Assembly: GCA_013698395.1 (NCBI GenBank) | Contig: JACCUZ010000066.1 | Location: 1-10,583 of the forward strand | Direction: 5' to 3' | Length of the DNA: 10,583 nt | From: Sporichthyaceae bacterium | GTDB taxonomy: Bacteria > Actinomycetota > Actinomycetes > JACCUZ01 | Shown here: positions 1 through 6,157 of the stretch, piece by piece | How positions within the stretch are numbered: the first letter of the stretch is position 1 | Layout of the letters: each line of letters opens with the position of its first letter | Notes under the pieces: generated by a model | The model's database searches: none | Told to the model about the DNA's origin: nothing | What the model saw: the letters and a program-made list of their open reading frames with translations, nothing else | Program-made: the position numbers and the translations under genes

Positions 1-33
1 TCCGTTCGCCAGCGGGTTGTGTCCAGGTGGCGA

Positions 34-49
34 CTATGGTCATCCATAG
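34..49. promoter_or_regulatory. Perfect 6-bp inverted repeat with embedded -10-like hexamer upstream of pup
   Basis: Positions 34-39 (CTATGG) and 44-49 (CCATAG) are perfect inverted repeats around a 4-nt spacer. The AT-rich arms stand out in very GC-rich DNA. The TATGGT at 35-40 fits the actinobacterial TAnnnT -10 pattern, which would put a transcript start near 48 and leave a leader of about 34 nt before the pup ATG. No convincing -35 is visible. It could be an operator over the pup promoter or a small RNA hairpin. This is inferred from sequence only. Confidence 0.35.
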
Positions 50-81
50 GACGAACATCGCTGCGGGAGGGCGGCACCGGG

Positions 82-291
82 ATGGCGACGAAGGACACGG
101 GCGGTCAGAAGCGGGCCAGCAAGAACATCCAGGACGCCGACGAGGTGGAGGCCGAGGCCGCGACCCAGGTCGCGGAACGCAAAGCGAAGCTCGACGAGGA
201 CATCGACGCCCTGCTGGATGAAGTGGATGAGGTCCTCGAGTCCAATTCAGAGGATTTTGTACGCGGGTTCGTGCAGAAGGGGGGTCAGTAG
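82..291 (+). CDS. pup: Prokaryotic ubiquitin-like protein Pup (GGQ-ending form)
   Basis: Pup is the small, mostly disordered tag that PafA joins to lysines of target proteins, marking them for the Mpa/ARC-proteasome. The chosen ATG gives 69 aa, a typical length. A GTG at 19 in the same frame would add 21 residues unlike any Pup. A GGGAGGG-type ribosome site lies about 11 nt upstream. The N-terminal part is polar and Lys/Glu-rich. Residues 31-55 form the acidic heptad region that binds the ATPase coiled coil, with LLDEVDEVLE at 44-53. The C-terminus SEDFVRGFVQKGGQ is the family hallmark. The last residue is Gln and not Glu, so the deamidase Dop is needed before PafA can use it. Dop is not in the window. 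The final codons (AAT, TCA, GAT, TTT, GTA) are unusually AT-rich for this DNA. Confidence 0.97.
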   Translation: MATKDTGGQKRASKNIQDADEVEAEAATQVAERKAKLDEDIDALLDEVDEVLESNSEDFVRGFVQKGGQ

Positions 292-311
292 GTGAGACTT
301 CCTACAAAGGC

Positions 312-1031
312 TTGCCGATCGAGATGAGCGCGGACAGCCCGGAGCGCAAATTGTGTACCCGGTGCGACCGGGTACTGCCGCTGGACGCTTTTGCGCGTAA
401 CCGCGCCTCGAAGGACGGATTGCAGAGCAGGTGCAAGGCATGCGCAGCGGAGTTGGCGAGGCAGAAGCGTCCGCGCAAGCTCGCTGCACGTCCACCCACG
501 CCGGACGGGCGACAGACCTACTGTCGTGACTGCTTCGCTGACATCTATCGCGCGCGTCGCGAAAGCGAGGGACACGTCGTGAAACCGGCGCAGGTTCCCG
601 CCGGATTCAAGTTCTGCCGTGGCTGCCAGCAAGTGCTGCCGCTCGGAGACTGGGCCAAGCGGACACGATCTGCGGACGGCTACCACTTCCGCTGCCGCGA
701 GTGCGTGTCACGCAAGGATCGAGCAGACCACCTGGCGAGGAGCTACGGCCTCACCCCTGACGACCTCGCGGAAATGCTTAGTAACCAGAACGGTCTGTGC
801 GCAATCTGCCTCACGGCCGAGGCAGCCCATGTCGACCACGACCACACGAGCGGTCGCATCAGGGGAGTGCTCTGCTTCCGCTGCAACGCGGCACTCGGCC
901 AGTTCGACGACCAGCCGGCCAACCTTCGGCGGGCTGCGGTCTACCTCGAGGGAGATCGGCCGAGTCGTTCGCGCATCGATCTCGCGTGGCAGCGCCGACT
1001 GGTGGGGGAGGGCTTTGGCCAGGCGTGCTGA
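312..1031 (+). CDS. Endonuclease VII-type HNH nuclease with N-terminal zinc ribbons
   Basis: This gene encodes a 239-aa protein beginning at TTG 312. An in-frame ATG at 324 (235 aa) is an equally plausible start, and neither has a strong ribosome site. The C-terminal domain (about 145-212) matches recombination endonuclease VII, a His-Me finger nuclease of the T4 Holliday-junction resolvase type. It has CAIC at 163-166, HVDHDH at 173-178, GRIRGVLC then CFRCN at 188-192. By analogy with T4, D175 and H176 are catalytic, N192 completes the site and the four Cys bind zinc. The N-terminal half holds CxxC pairs at 15-18, 41-44, 71-74, 102-105 and 128-131, in repeated modules. The gene follows pup by 20 nt and precedes prcB by 59 nt. 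Codon use is less GC-biased than in prcBA. The substrate is unknown; a DNA-repair or defence role is inference. Confidence 0.85.
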   Translation: MPIEMSADSPERKLCTRCDRVLPLDAFARNRASKDGLQSRCKACAAELARQKRPRKLAARPPTPDGRQTYCRDCFADIYRARRESEGHVVKPAQVPAGFKFCRGCQQVLPLGDWAKRTRSADGYHFRCRECVSRKDRADHLARSYGLTPDDLAEMLSNQNGLCAICLTAEAAHVDHDHTSGRIRGVLCFRCNAALGQFDDQPANLRRAAVYLEGDRPSRSRIDLAWQRRLVGEGFGQAC

Positions 1032-1043
1032 TCACCCCCGCAG

Positions 1044-1049
1044 TAGGGT
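1044..1049 (+). promoter_or_regulatory. Candidate -10 element (TAGGGT) upstream of prcB
   Basis: TAGGGT lies 12 nt after the endonuclease stop and fits the TAnnnT -10 consensus. The next 7 nt (CGCCGTC) and a following G at 1057 closely resemble the arrangement at pafA, so a start at 1057 would give prcBA its own promoter with a 34-nt leader. No clear -35 is visible. Inference from pattern only. Confidence 0.4.
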
Positions 1050-1090
1050 CGCCGTCGACAGGTGACACGTCGTCGAGAGGGATCTCCAAG

Positions 1091-1945
1091 GTGACCCAGC
1101 ACGCCGGCTCCGGACGCCTACCCGCGGCCTTTCTGGTCCCGGGCGGCTCGTCGTTCACGGAGTTCCTCGGGGACCACTCGCCCGAGCTGCTCCCCGGCCG
1201 GCGTACCCCGCCCGTGACCGCCCTCACCAACGAAGCGCCCCATGGCACCACGATCGTGGCGCTCACGTTCCCTGGTGGTGTCGTCATGTCTGGCGACCGC
1301 CGGGCAACGATGGGCAACTACATCGCCCAGCGGGACATCGAGAAGGTGTTCCACGCCGACGAGTTCTCCTGCGTGGGCATCGCCGGTGCGGCCGGCATCG
1401 CCATCGAGATGGTCCGGCTCTTCCAGGTGGAGCTCGAGCACTACGAGAAGATCGAGGGCACCGTGCTGTCCCTCGAGGGAAAGGCCAACCGGCTGGCCAT
1501 GATGATCCGCGGCAACCTGGGGATGGCCATGCAGGGTCTCGCCGTCGTGCCGCTCTTCGCCGGTTACGACCTCGACGCCGACGACCCGGCCCAGGCCGGC
1601 CGGCTGTTCTCCTACGACGTGACCGGTGGCCGCTACGAGGAGCAGAAGTTCCACTCCGTCGGCTCGGGCTCGCTGTTTGCGCGTGGCGCGCTGAAGAAGT
1701 TGTGGCGGGACGACTTCACCCCGGACGAGGCGGCGCTGTGCGCGGTGCAGTCGCTCTACGACGCGGCGGACGAGGACTCCGCCACCGGTGGACCGGATCT
1801 TCCTCGTCGGATCTTCCCGGTGGTGTCGATGGTGACCGCTGAGGGATACCGACGGCTCTCGGACGACGACGTGGGCGAGCTGGTGGACACCGTGGTGACC
1901 GCCCGCATGTCCAACCCCGGCGGCCCGCAGTCGCCCCTGACATGA
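1091..1945 (+). CDS. prcB: 20S proteasome beta subunit PrcB
   Basis: PrcB is the catalytic subunit of the actinobacterial 20S proteasome and forms the two inner seven-membered rings in the cytoplasm. The GTG at 1091 has a GAGAGGGA ribosome site 8 nt upstream (1075-1082) and gives 284 aa, close to family length. The frame stays open back to 797, but that extension overlaps the nuclease gene. Residues 1-52 are a propeptide removed on assembly. Cleavage at G52|T53 exposes the nucleophile in TTIVALTFPGGVV. Asp17 and Lys33 of the mature enzyme correspond to D69 (SGDRR) and K85 (DIEKVF), both in exact register. The conserved SVGSGS (189-194) and YDAADEDSATGGPD (223-236) segments complete the active-site region. 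prcA follows after 54 nt. An 11-bp tandem repeat spans the stop codon. Confidence 0.98.
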   Translation: MTQHAGSGRLPAAFLVPGGSSFTEFLGDHSPELLPGRRTPPVTALTNEAPHGTTIVALTFPGGVVMSGDRRATMGNYIAQRDIEKVFHADEFSCVGIAGAAGIAIEMVRLFQVELEHYEKIEGTVLSLEGKANRLAMMIRGNLGMAMQGLAVVPLFAGYDLDADDPAQAGRLFSYDVTGGRYEEQKFHSVGSGSLFARGALKKLWRDDFTPDEAALCAVQSLYDAADEDSATGGPDLPRRIFPVVSMVTAEGYRRLSDDDVGELVDTVVTARMSNPGGPQSPLT

Positions 1946-1959
1946 GCGTGACATGAGCG
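1938..1959. repeat. Perfect 11-bp tandem repeat across the prcB stop codon
   Basis: TGACATGAGCG occurs twice back to back (1938-1948 and 1949-1959). The prcB stop TGA (1943-1945) lies in the first copy. Each copy holds an ATGA, and the second ATG (1953) opens a 16-codon reading frame that ends in the TGA overlapping the prcA start. It could be a simple replication-slippage duplication or part of a coupling element between prcB and prcA. Confidence 0.75.
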
Positions 1960-1999
1960 CGCCGAGCACCCCGACGACCTCGACCTTGGAGATCCCATC

Positions 2000-2833
2000 G
2001 TGACGATGCCGTTCGGTTACGTCTCGCCCGAGCAGGTGATGAAGGACCGCGCCGACTATGCCCGAAAGGGCATCGCGCGTGGCCGCAGCGTGGTCGTGAT
2101 CGCGTACGACGGCGGCATCCTGTTCGTGGCCGAGAACCTCTCCCGGGCGCTGCACAAGGTGTCCGAGATCTATGACCGCATCGCATTCGCGGCGGTCGGC
2201 AAGTACAACGAGTTCGAGAACCTGCGGATGGCCGGGGTCCGCTACGCCGACCTGCGCGGCTATTCGTACGACCGGCAGGACGTCACCGGGCGCGGCCTGG
2301 CCAACGTCTTCGCGCAGACCCTTGGGACGATCTTCACGGTCGAGTCCAAGCCGTTCGAGGTGGAGATCGTCATCGCCGAGGTAGGCGAAACCAGCGACGA
2401 GGACCAGATCTACCGGCTGACCTACGACGGGTCCGTCGGAGACGAGCACGGCTTCGTGGCGATGGGCGGCTCGGCGGAGCAGATCACCCAGGCGCTGCAG
2501 GAGCGCTACCGCGACGGGATGCCGCTCGAGGAGGCCCTGCGCACTGCGGTCGAGCTGCTCGGCCGGGACCCGGCCACTGGAGAGCAGCGCACGCTCGTCC
2601 CGGCTCAGCTCGAGGTTGCCGTGCTCCAGCGGGACCGGCCCCGCCGGAAGTTCCGCCGGCTCAGCAGCGCCGCGCTGGCCGGCCTGCTCGGGCTGCCGGG
2701 CGAGACTGAGACCCGCGGCGACGCGACCACCTCTCCCGAGCGCGACACACCACCCCCCACCTCGCTCGCCGGTGGCTCGCACGAGCCGCCGGGGCCCGCT
2801 CCAGAGCCGGGCGACGGCCAGCCGGGGGCGTGA
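2000..2833 (+). CDS. prcA: 20S proteasome alpha subunit PrcA
   Basis: PrcA forms the two outer seven-membered rings of the proteasome, gates the pore with its N-terminus and docks the Mpa/ARC ATPase. GTG 2000 has TTGGAG (1986-1991) 8 nt upstream and gives 277 aa. ATG 2006 is the alternative start. Strong family segments include YVSPEQVMKDRADYARKGIARG (7-28), GGILFVAEN (38-46), ALHKVSEIYDR (50-60), VGKYNEFENLR (66-76), RGYSYDRQDVTGRGLANVFAQTLGTIF (86-112) and LTYDGSVGDEHGFVAMGG (140-157). There is no N-terminal catalytic Thr, as expected for an alpha subunit. After LEVAVLQRDRPRRKFRRL (204-221), residues 233-277 are a Pro/Gly/Thr/Glu-rich, probably disordered tail, longer than the mycobacterial tail as I recall it. 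The stop overlaps the next gene's start as GTGA. Confidence 0.97.
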   Translation: MTMPFGYVSPEQVMKDRADYARKGIARGRSVVVIAYDGGILFVAENLSRALHKVSEIYDRIAFAAVGKYNEFENLRMAGVRYADLRGYSYDRQDVTGRGLANVFAQTLGTIFTVESKPFEVEIVIAEVGETSDEDQIYRLTYDGSVGDEHGFVAMGGSAEQITQALQERYRDGMPLEEALRTAVELLGRDPATGEQRTLVPAQLEVAVLQRDRPRRKFRRLSSAALAGLLGLPGETETRGDATTSPERDTPPPTSLAGGSHEPPGPAPEPGDGQPGA

Positions 2834-3393
2834 ACGACCCCGAGCCGAGCGGGGCACGGCGAGTGGTGCCGTGGGAGCTGCTCGGCCAGCGCCGGCGTAC
2901 GGACGGATGGTTGCCGGTGACCACGCGGACCTACCGGATGCCCGACGGGTCGGTCTCGGACTGGGACATCCACACCATGGCCTTTACCACTGTCGGTGTG
3001 CTGGCCCTCACCGACGATGGACAGATCGTCCTCACCCGCCAGTTCCGACCCGGGCCGGCCGCCATCGTCCTCGACCTTCCCGGCGGCATCGTGGATCCGG
3101 GCGAGGAGCTGCTCGACGCTGCAGCCCGAGAGCTTCGGGAGGAGACCGGGTACTCGTGCGAGTCGGTCGAGCCGGCGGGTGCGTCGTGGGCGTTCGGCGC
3201 CTCGACCTGGCGTCGGCACGTCGCGATCGCCCGTGGGTGTCGGGCGCAGGGCGAAGTCACCTCATGGGGTGGCGACGAGTACTGCGAGCCGGTGCTCCTC
3301 AGCGCCGACGAGCTGCGGCGGGTCGCCCGGGAGGGCGGGACGACCGACTCCGACCTCATCTATGTGGCGCTGGATGTTGCTGGGTTGCTCTGA
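2830..3393 (+). CDS. Nudix hydrolase, ADP-ribose pyrophosphatase-like
   Basis: This 187-aa protein belongs to the Nudix family, Mg2+-dependent hydrolases of nucleoside diphosphates linked to another moiety. The full Nudix box GX5EX7REUXEEXGU is present at 86-108: G86, E92, then RELREETGY at 100-108, where E101, E104 and E105 are the metal ligands. The preceding VLTRQFRPGPAAIVLDLPGG resembles ADP-ribose pyrophosphatases and related NDP-sugar hydrolases, where a QxR motif and a flat N-terminal strand domain bind substrate. The substrate cannot be fixed from sequence. The GTG start overlaps the prcA stop as GTGA, so translation is probably coupled and the gene is in the prcBA operon. It has no known place in pupylation. 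There is no signal peptide, so it should be cytoplasmic. Confidence 0.92.
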   Translation: MNDPEPSGARRVVPWELLGQRRRTDGWLPVTTRTYRMPDGSVSDWDIHTMAFTTVGVLALTDDGQIVLTRQFRPGPAAIVLDLPGGIVDPGEELLDAAARELREETGYSCESVEPAGASWAFGASTWRRHVAIARGCRAQGEVTSWGGDEYCEPVLLSADELRRVAREGGTTDSDLIYVALDVAGLL

Positions 3394-3432
3394 GACTGTG
3401 GTGATGCCCGTAGAAGCAGCGAGGTGAGGTAC

Positions 3433-3837
3433 ATGCCAGCCAAGAAGGACATGCCCTCCACGGTCGCCCGGTCGGCCAAGAAGGCCCGGGACACCTGGGG
3501 CGCGGCGCACGACTCGGCCGTCGAGCAGTACGGCGAGGGGGAGAGGGCGCACCGCACCGCGTTCTCCGCGCTCAAGCACACGCACGAGAAGGTCGGCGAC
3601 CACTGGGAGAAGAAGGACCACAAAGGTTCCTCCGACGCCCGGGCCGGCAAGCGCGGTGCCGCTGCTCGTCGGGGCGGACCGACCGCGGGTGGGGTCGATG
3701 CCAACGCCACCAAGAGCCATCTGATGGAGCTGGCCAAACGGCTGGACATCCGGGGCCGGTCACGGATGTCGAAGGATGAGCTCGTCGACGCGATCCGCAA
3801 GGCGAACGACCGGGCCACGGCGCGGTCACGGGCCTGA
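3433..3837 (+). CDS. Small ChaB-domain protein with C-terminal Rho_N/SAP-like motif
   Basis: This is a 134-aa basic protein. ATG 3433 is preferred because GAGGTGAGG (3421-3429) lies just upstream as a ribosome site; GTG 3424, within that site, would add three residues. Residues 6-62 (DMPSTVARSAKKARDTW, AVEQYGEGERAHRTAFSALK) resemble the ChaB family, a short helical domain named for an E. coli cation-transport regulator but of uncertain biochemical role. A Lys/Arg/Gly-rich linker (63-90) follows. Residues 93-125 (TKSHLMELAKRLDIRGRSRMSKDELVDAIRKA) look like a Rho N-terminal or SAP-type helical nucleic-acid-binding motif. The high lysine and arginine content also suits DNA or RNA binding. It starts 39 nt after the Nudix stop on the same strand and may be co-transcribed. 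Function unknown; nucleoid or stress association is inference. Confidence 0.8.
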   Translation: MPAKKDMPSTVARSAKKARDTWGAAHDSAVEQYGEGERAHRTAFSALKHTHEKVGDHWEKKDHKGSSDARAGKRGAAARRGGPTAGGVDANATKSHLMELAKRLDIRGRSRMSKDELVDAIRKANDRATARSRA

Positions 3838-3852
3838 CGGGACCTGTCACCC

Positions 3853-3897
3853 GTAGGCTTCCTGTCGACCCCCACGTGCAGCCGGGGTCGCGCCTAC
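3853..3897 (+). promoter_or_regulatory. Nested hairpin and -10-like element in the leader of the DUF1906 gene
   Basis: CGACCCC (3866-3872) pairs with GGGGTCG (3884-3890) across an 11-nt loop. Outside it GTAGGC (3853-3858) pairs with GCCTAC (3892-3897), giving a bulged two-tier stem that ends 12 nt before the next start codon. The left outer arm also contains TAGGCT (3854-3859), a TAnnnT -10 whose predicted start is G3867. No T-tract follows, so a classical terminator is unlikely, though termination for the upstream gene is not excluded. Confidence 0.4.
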
Positions 3898-3909
3898 CCG
3901 GGGGACATC

Positions 3910-6156
3910 ATGCTCGCCAGCACCTTCCGCAGCGCCGGGCGGGCTGCCGCAGCCGGTGGGACCGTCCTGGTCCTGGCGCTCACCGCCGTGCCGTGGCCGG
4001 CCGAGGCGGCCGGCCAGTCAAAGACGGTCCCCTTCCGCGGCTTCCGTGTCACCGTCCCGGCCGACTGGCCGGTGCACGACGTGACCGGGAAGCCGGGCTG
4101 CGTCCGCTTCGACCGCAGCGCGGTCTATCTCGGCGACCCCACCCGCAGCACCTGCCCACCACGCCTCGTCGGCCGCACGCAGGCGGTGCACCTGACGACC
4201 CGGTCGTTGCAGGGGGTGGTCCGACCCGACCGGGTCGTGACCTCGGCCGACTCACGGGTAGCCGTCGTCGTGTCCGCTGGGCGCGACCCTGCGGCCGCAC
4301 GCGAGATCGCTGCGAGCGTCACCTACGCCGGGGGAGCGGTCGACGTCCACTCCCCGTCGGGCCGCTACTCCGCCCGAACCTTCGCCGGAACTAGCCCGGC
4401 GGGCAGCATCAGCACAGCCGGGCAGCGCGCGGTGTCGGCGGCGACAACCTTCACGGGCCAAGGCTTCGACGCCTGCACCGCGCGGACGCTGTCCGAGCTC
4501 GCCACGTGGTACTCCGCGTCGCCGTACAAGGCGGTCAACATGTACATCGGCGGTGCGAGCCGGGGCTGCGCGCAGCCCAACCTCAACGCGTCGTGGGTGA
4601 GCAGCGTGATCGCCCAAGGCTGGGTGCTCATCCCGACCTACGTCGGGCTCCAGGCGCCGTGCCGGGACTACCCCAACCGCATTGACCCGGCGCAGGCAGC
4701 CGCCCAGGGCAGCGCCGCTGCTGACGACGCGATTGTGCAGCTCAACGCCCTCGGCCTGGGATCGGGCAACCCCGTCTACTTCGACATGGAAGCGTTCACC
4801 TACTCCGACACGGGGTGCCGGCAGGCCGTCCTGGACTTCCTCGACGCGTGGACGGCACAGCTGCACTACCGCGGCTACGTCTCGGGGGTCTACGGGAGCG
4901 CTGGGTCGACGATCAGAGCACTCGTCAGCCAGCTGTCCAACCCCGTCTTCGACCAGCCCGACCAGCTCTGGATCGCCCGCTGGTGCACGGACCTCACGAA
5001 CTGCGACACCAGCACGAGCGACCCGGAGGTGCCGGCCGACCAGTGGGACGACCACCAGCGGATCCGTCAGTACCGCGGCGGGCACACCGAGACGTGGGGA
5101 GGCGTGACGATCAACATCGACAGCAACACCGTCGACGGGGCCGTGTCACCCAGCCAGCTGGCTGCTGAGGGTTCCTTCGTCGGGATCTCCGGGAGCAGCG
5201 ACGTCTACCGCATCGCCGGTGGTGCTCCGGTGTTCACCAGCTCCTGGGAGTCGGTCGGCCTGCCATCTCAGCCGGTGCAGCCGCTGTCGCCGACGCAGTT
5301 CGACTCGCTGCCCAGCCGCCCGGCGGACGGCACATTCCTCGTCGGCGCTGCTACCGGACGGATCTACCGGGTCACCAACGGGGTGGGGACCTTCGTCCCG
5401 TCGTGGGCCCTGTACGGCACCCCTCAGCCGACGACGACCGTCGACCAGGCTGCGCTGGACAACGCGGGGACGGGCGGCGTGTGGAACCGGCTGTCCAGCG
5501 GTCGGCCGAGCGTGCGCACGACCGGTCCGACCACGTTGGGCACCGTCACCGCGAGCACCCGGTTCACCTGGGCCGGCGGCATCAGCTCGAGCGCCGTGGC
5601 GTCCTACGACGTACGTTGGCGCCGGGCGCGCTGGGACGGCGGGTTCGGTGCGTGGACCCGCCCGGCCGGGTGGCAGCGCACCGCCAACCTCGACGCGCCG
5701 CTGGGCCTTCGTCCGGGGCACACCTACTGCGTGTCCGTGCGTGTCCGTAACCGGGCGGGCCAGTTGTCCGCGTGGACCGGGAGCCGCTGCCTGACCCGCG
5801 CTCTGGACGACCGTCGGCTCGCCGCCACCACGGCGGGTTGGAAGGCCCGGACCGGCTCGCGGAACTACGCCGGAACGTTCATGTCGAGCACGACCCGGGG
5901 GGCCAAGCTCGCCCGACCGGGCGCCAAGGTGGCCCGTGTCGGAGTGGTGGCGACCGTATGCCGTCCCTGTGGCGTCGTGGCCGTGCGGATCGACGGCAGG
6001 TGGGTGGGTCAGGTCGACCTCTCCGCGCCGACGTTGCGGCGGCGGCAGGTCGTCATGCTGCGACCGTTCCCGCGGGAGGCGGGCACGGTGACCGTGACCG
6101 TGCGCTCCAGCGGGAAGCGCGTCCACATCGACGGGCTGGTGCTCAGCCGGAAGTGA
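3910..6156 (+). CDS. Secreted multidomain DUF1906 glycoside-hydrolase-like protein
   Basis: This 748-aa protein is probably exported. Residues 1-33 form a Sec-type signal peptide: Arg near the start, hydrophobic TVLVLALTAVPW, then AEA|A. The ATG at 3910 follows GGGGGA. Residues 38-140 form an N-terminal domain often found ahead of DUF1906, with Cys 64 and 82. Residues 183-420 are DUF1906, the glycoside hydrolase-like TIM barrel typified by Rv2525c of M. tuberculosis. It shows GFDACTARTL (185-194), MYIGG (211-215), VLIPTYVG (239-246), YFDMEAF (290-296, candidate acids D292 and E294), GVYGS (326-330) and INIDSN (401-406). Residues 425-530 hold two similar segments (DVYRIAGGAPVFTSSW and RIYRVTNGVGTFVPSW). 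A fibronectin III-like domain (540-630) and a C-terminal beta-rich domain (633-748) follow. The likely target is cell wall or other glycan; activity is unproven for the family. Confidence 0.85.
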   Translation: MLASTFRSAGRAAAAGGTVLVLALTAVPWPAEAAGQSKTVPFRGFRVTVPADWPVHDVTGKPGCVRFDRSAVYLGDPTRSTCPPRLVGRTQAVHLTTRSLQGVVRPDRVVTSADSRVAVVVSAGRDPAAAREIAASVTYAGGAVDVHSPSGRYSARTFAGTSPAGSISTAGQRAVSAATTFTGQGFDACTARTLSELATWYSASPYKAVNMYIGGASRGCAQPNLNASWVSSVIAQGWVLIPTYVGLQAPCRDYPNRIDPAQAAAQGSAAADDAIVQLNALGLGSGNPVYFDMEAFTYSDTGCRQAVLDFLDAWTAQLHYRGYVSGVYGSAGSTIRALVSQLSNPVFDQPDQLWIARWCTDLTNCDTSTSDPEVPADQWDDHQRIRQYRGGHTETWGGVTINIDSNTVDGAVSPSQLAAEGSFVGISGSSDVYRIAGGAPVFTSSWESVGLPSQPVQPLSPTQFDSLPSRPADGTFLVGAATGRIYRVTNGVGTFVPSWALYGTPQPTTTVDQAALDNAGTGGVWNRLSSGRPSVRTTGPTTLGTVTASTRFTWAGGISSSAVASYDVRWRRARWDGGFGAWTRPAGWQRTANLDAPLGLRPGHTYCVSVRVRNRAGQLSAWTGSRCLTRALDDRRLAATTAGWKARTGSRNYAGTFMSSTTRGAKLARPGAKVARVGVVATVCRPCGVVAVRIDGRWVGQVDLSAPTLRRRQVVMLRPFPREAGTVTVTVRSSGKRVHIDGLVLSRK

Positions 6157-6157
6157 G

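Noticed and set aside
1..49. Frame open from the window edge to a TAG at 47-49, as a possible dop 3' end
   Set aside because: The 15 residues (PFASGLCPGGDYGHP) do not resemble a Dop C-terminus I can recognise, and high-GC frames are often open by chance.
19..81. GTG start at 19 for pup, adding 21 residues
   Set aside because: The added residues are unlike Pup, and ATG 82 gives the usual length with a ribosome site upstream. The candidate transcript start near 48 would also exclude it.
797..1090. N-terminal extension of the prcB reading frame, which would make a 382-aa protein
   Set aside because: The extension overlaps the nuclease gene and gives Arg/Ser/Pro-rich sequence with no proteasome similarity. 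The GTG at 1091 has a good ribosome site and yields the expected propeptide length.
1118..2857. 579-codon minus-strand reading frame antisense to prcB and prcA
   Set aside because: It is rich in Arg, Gly, His and Val, as expected from a high-GC shadow frame, and lies opposite two certain genes.
5729..5748. Tandem GCGTGTCCGT repeat inside the DUF1906 gene
   Set aside because: It is a short coding coincidence encoding a Val/Arg-rich beta strand, with no sign of a functional element.
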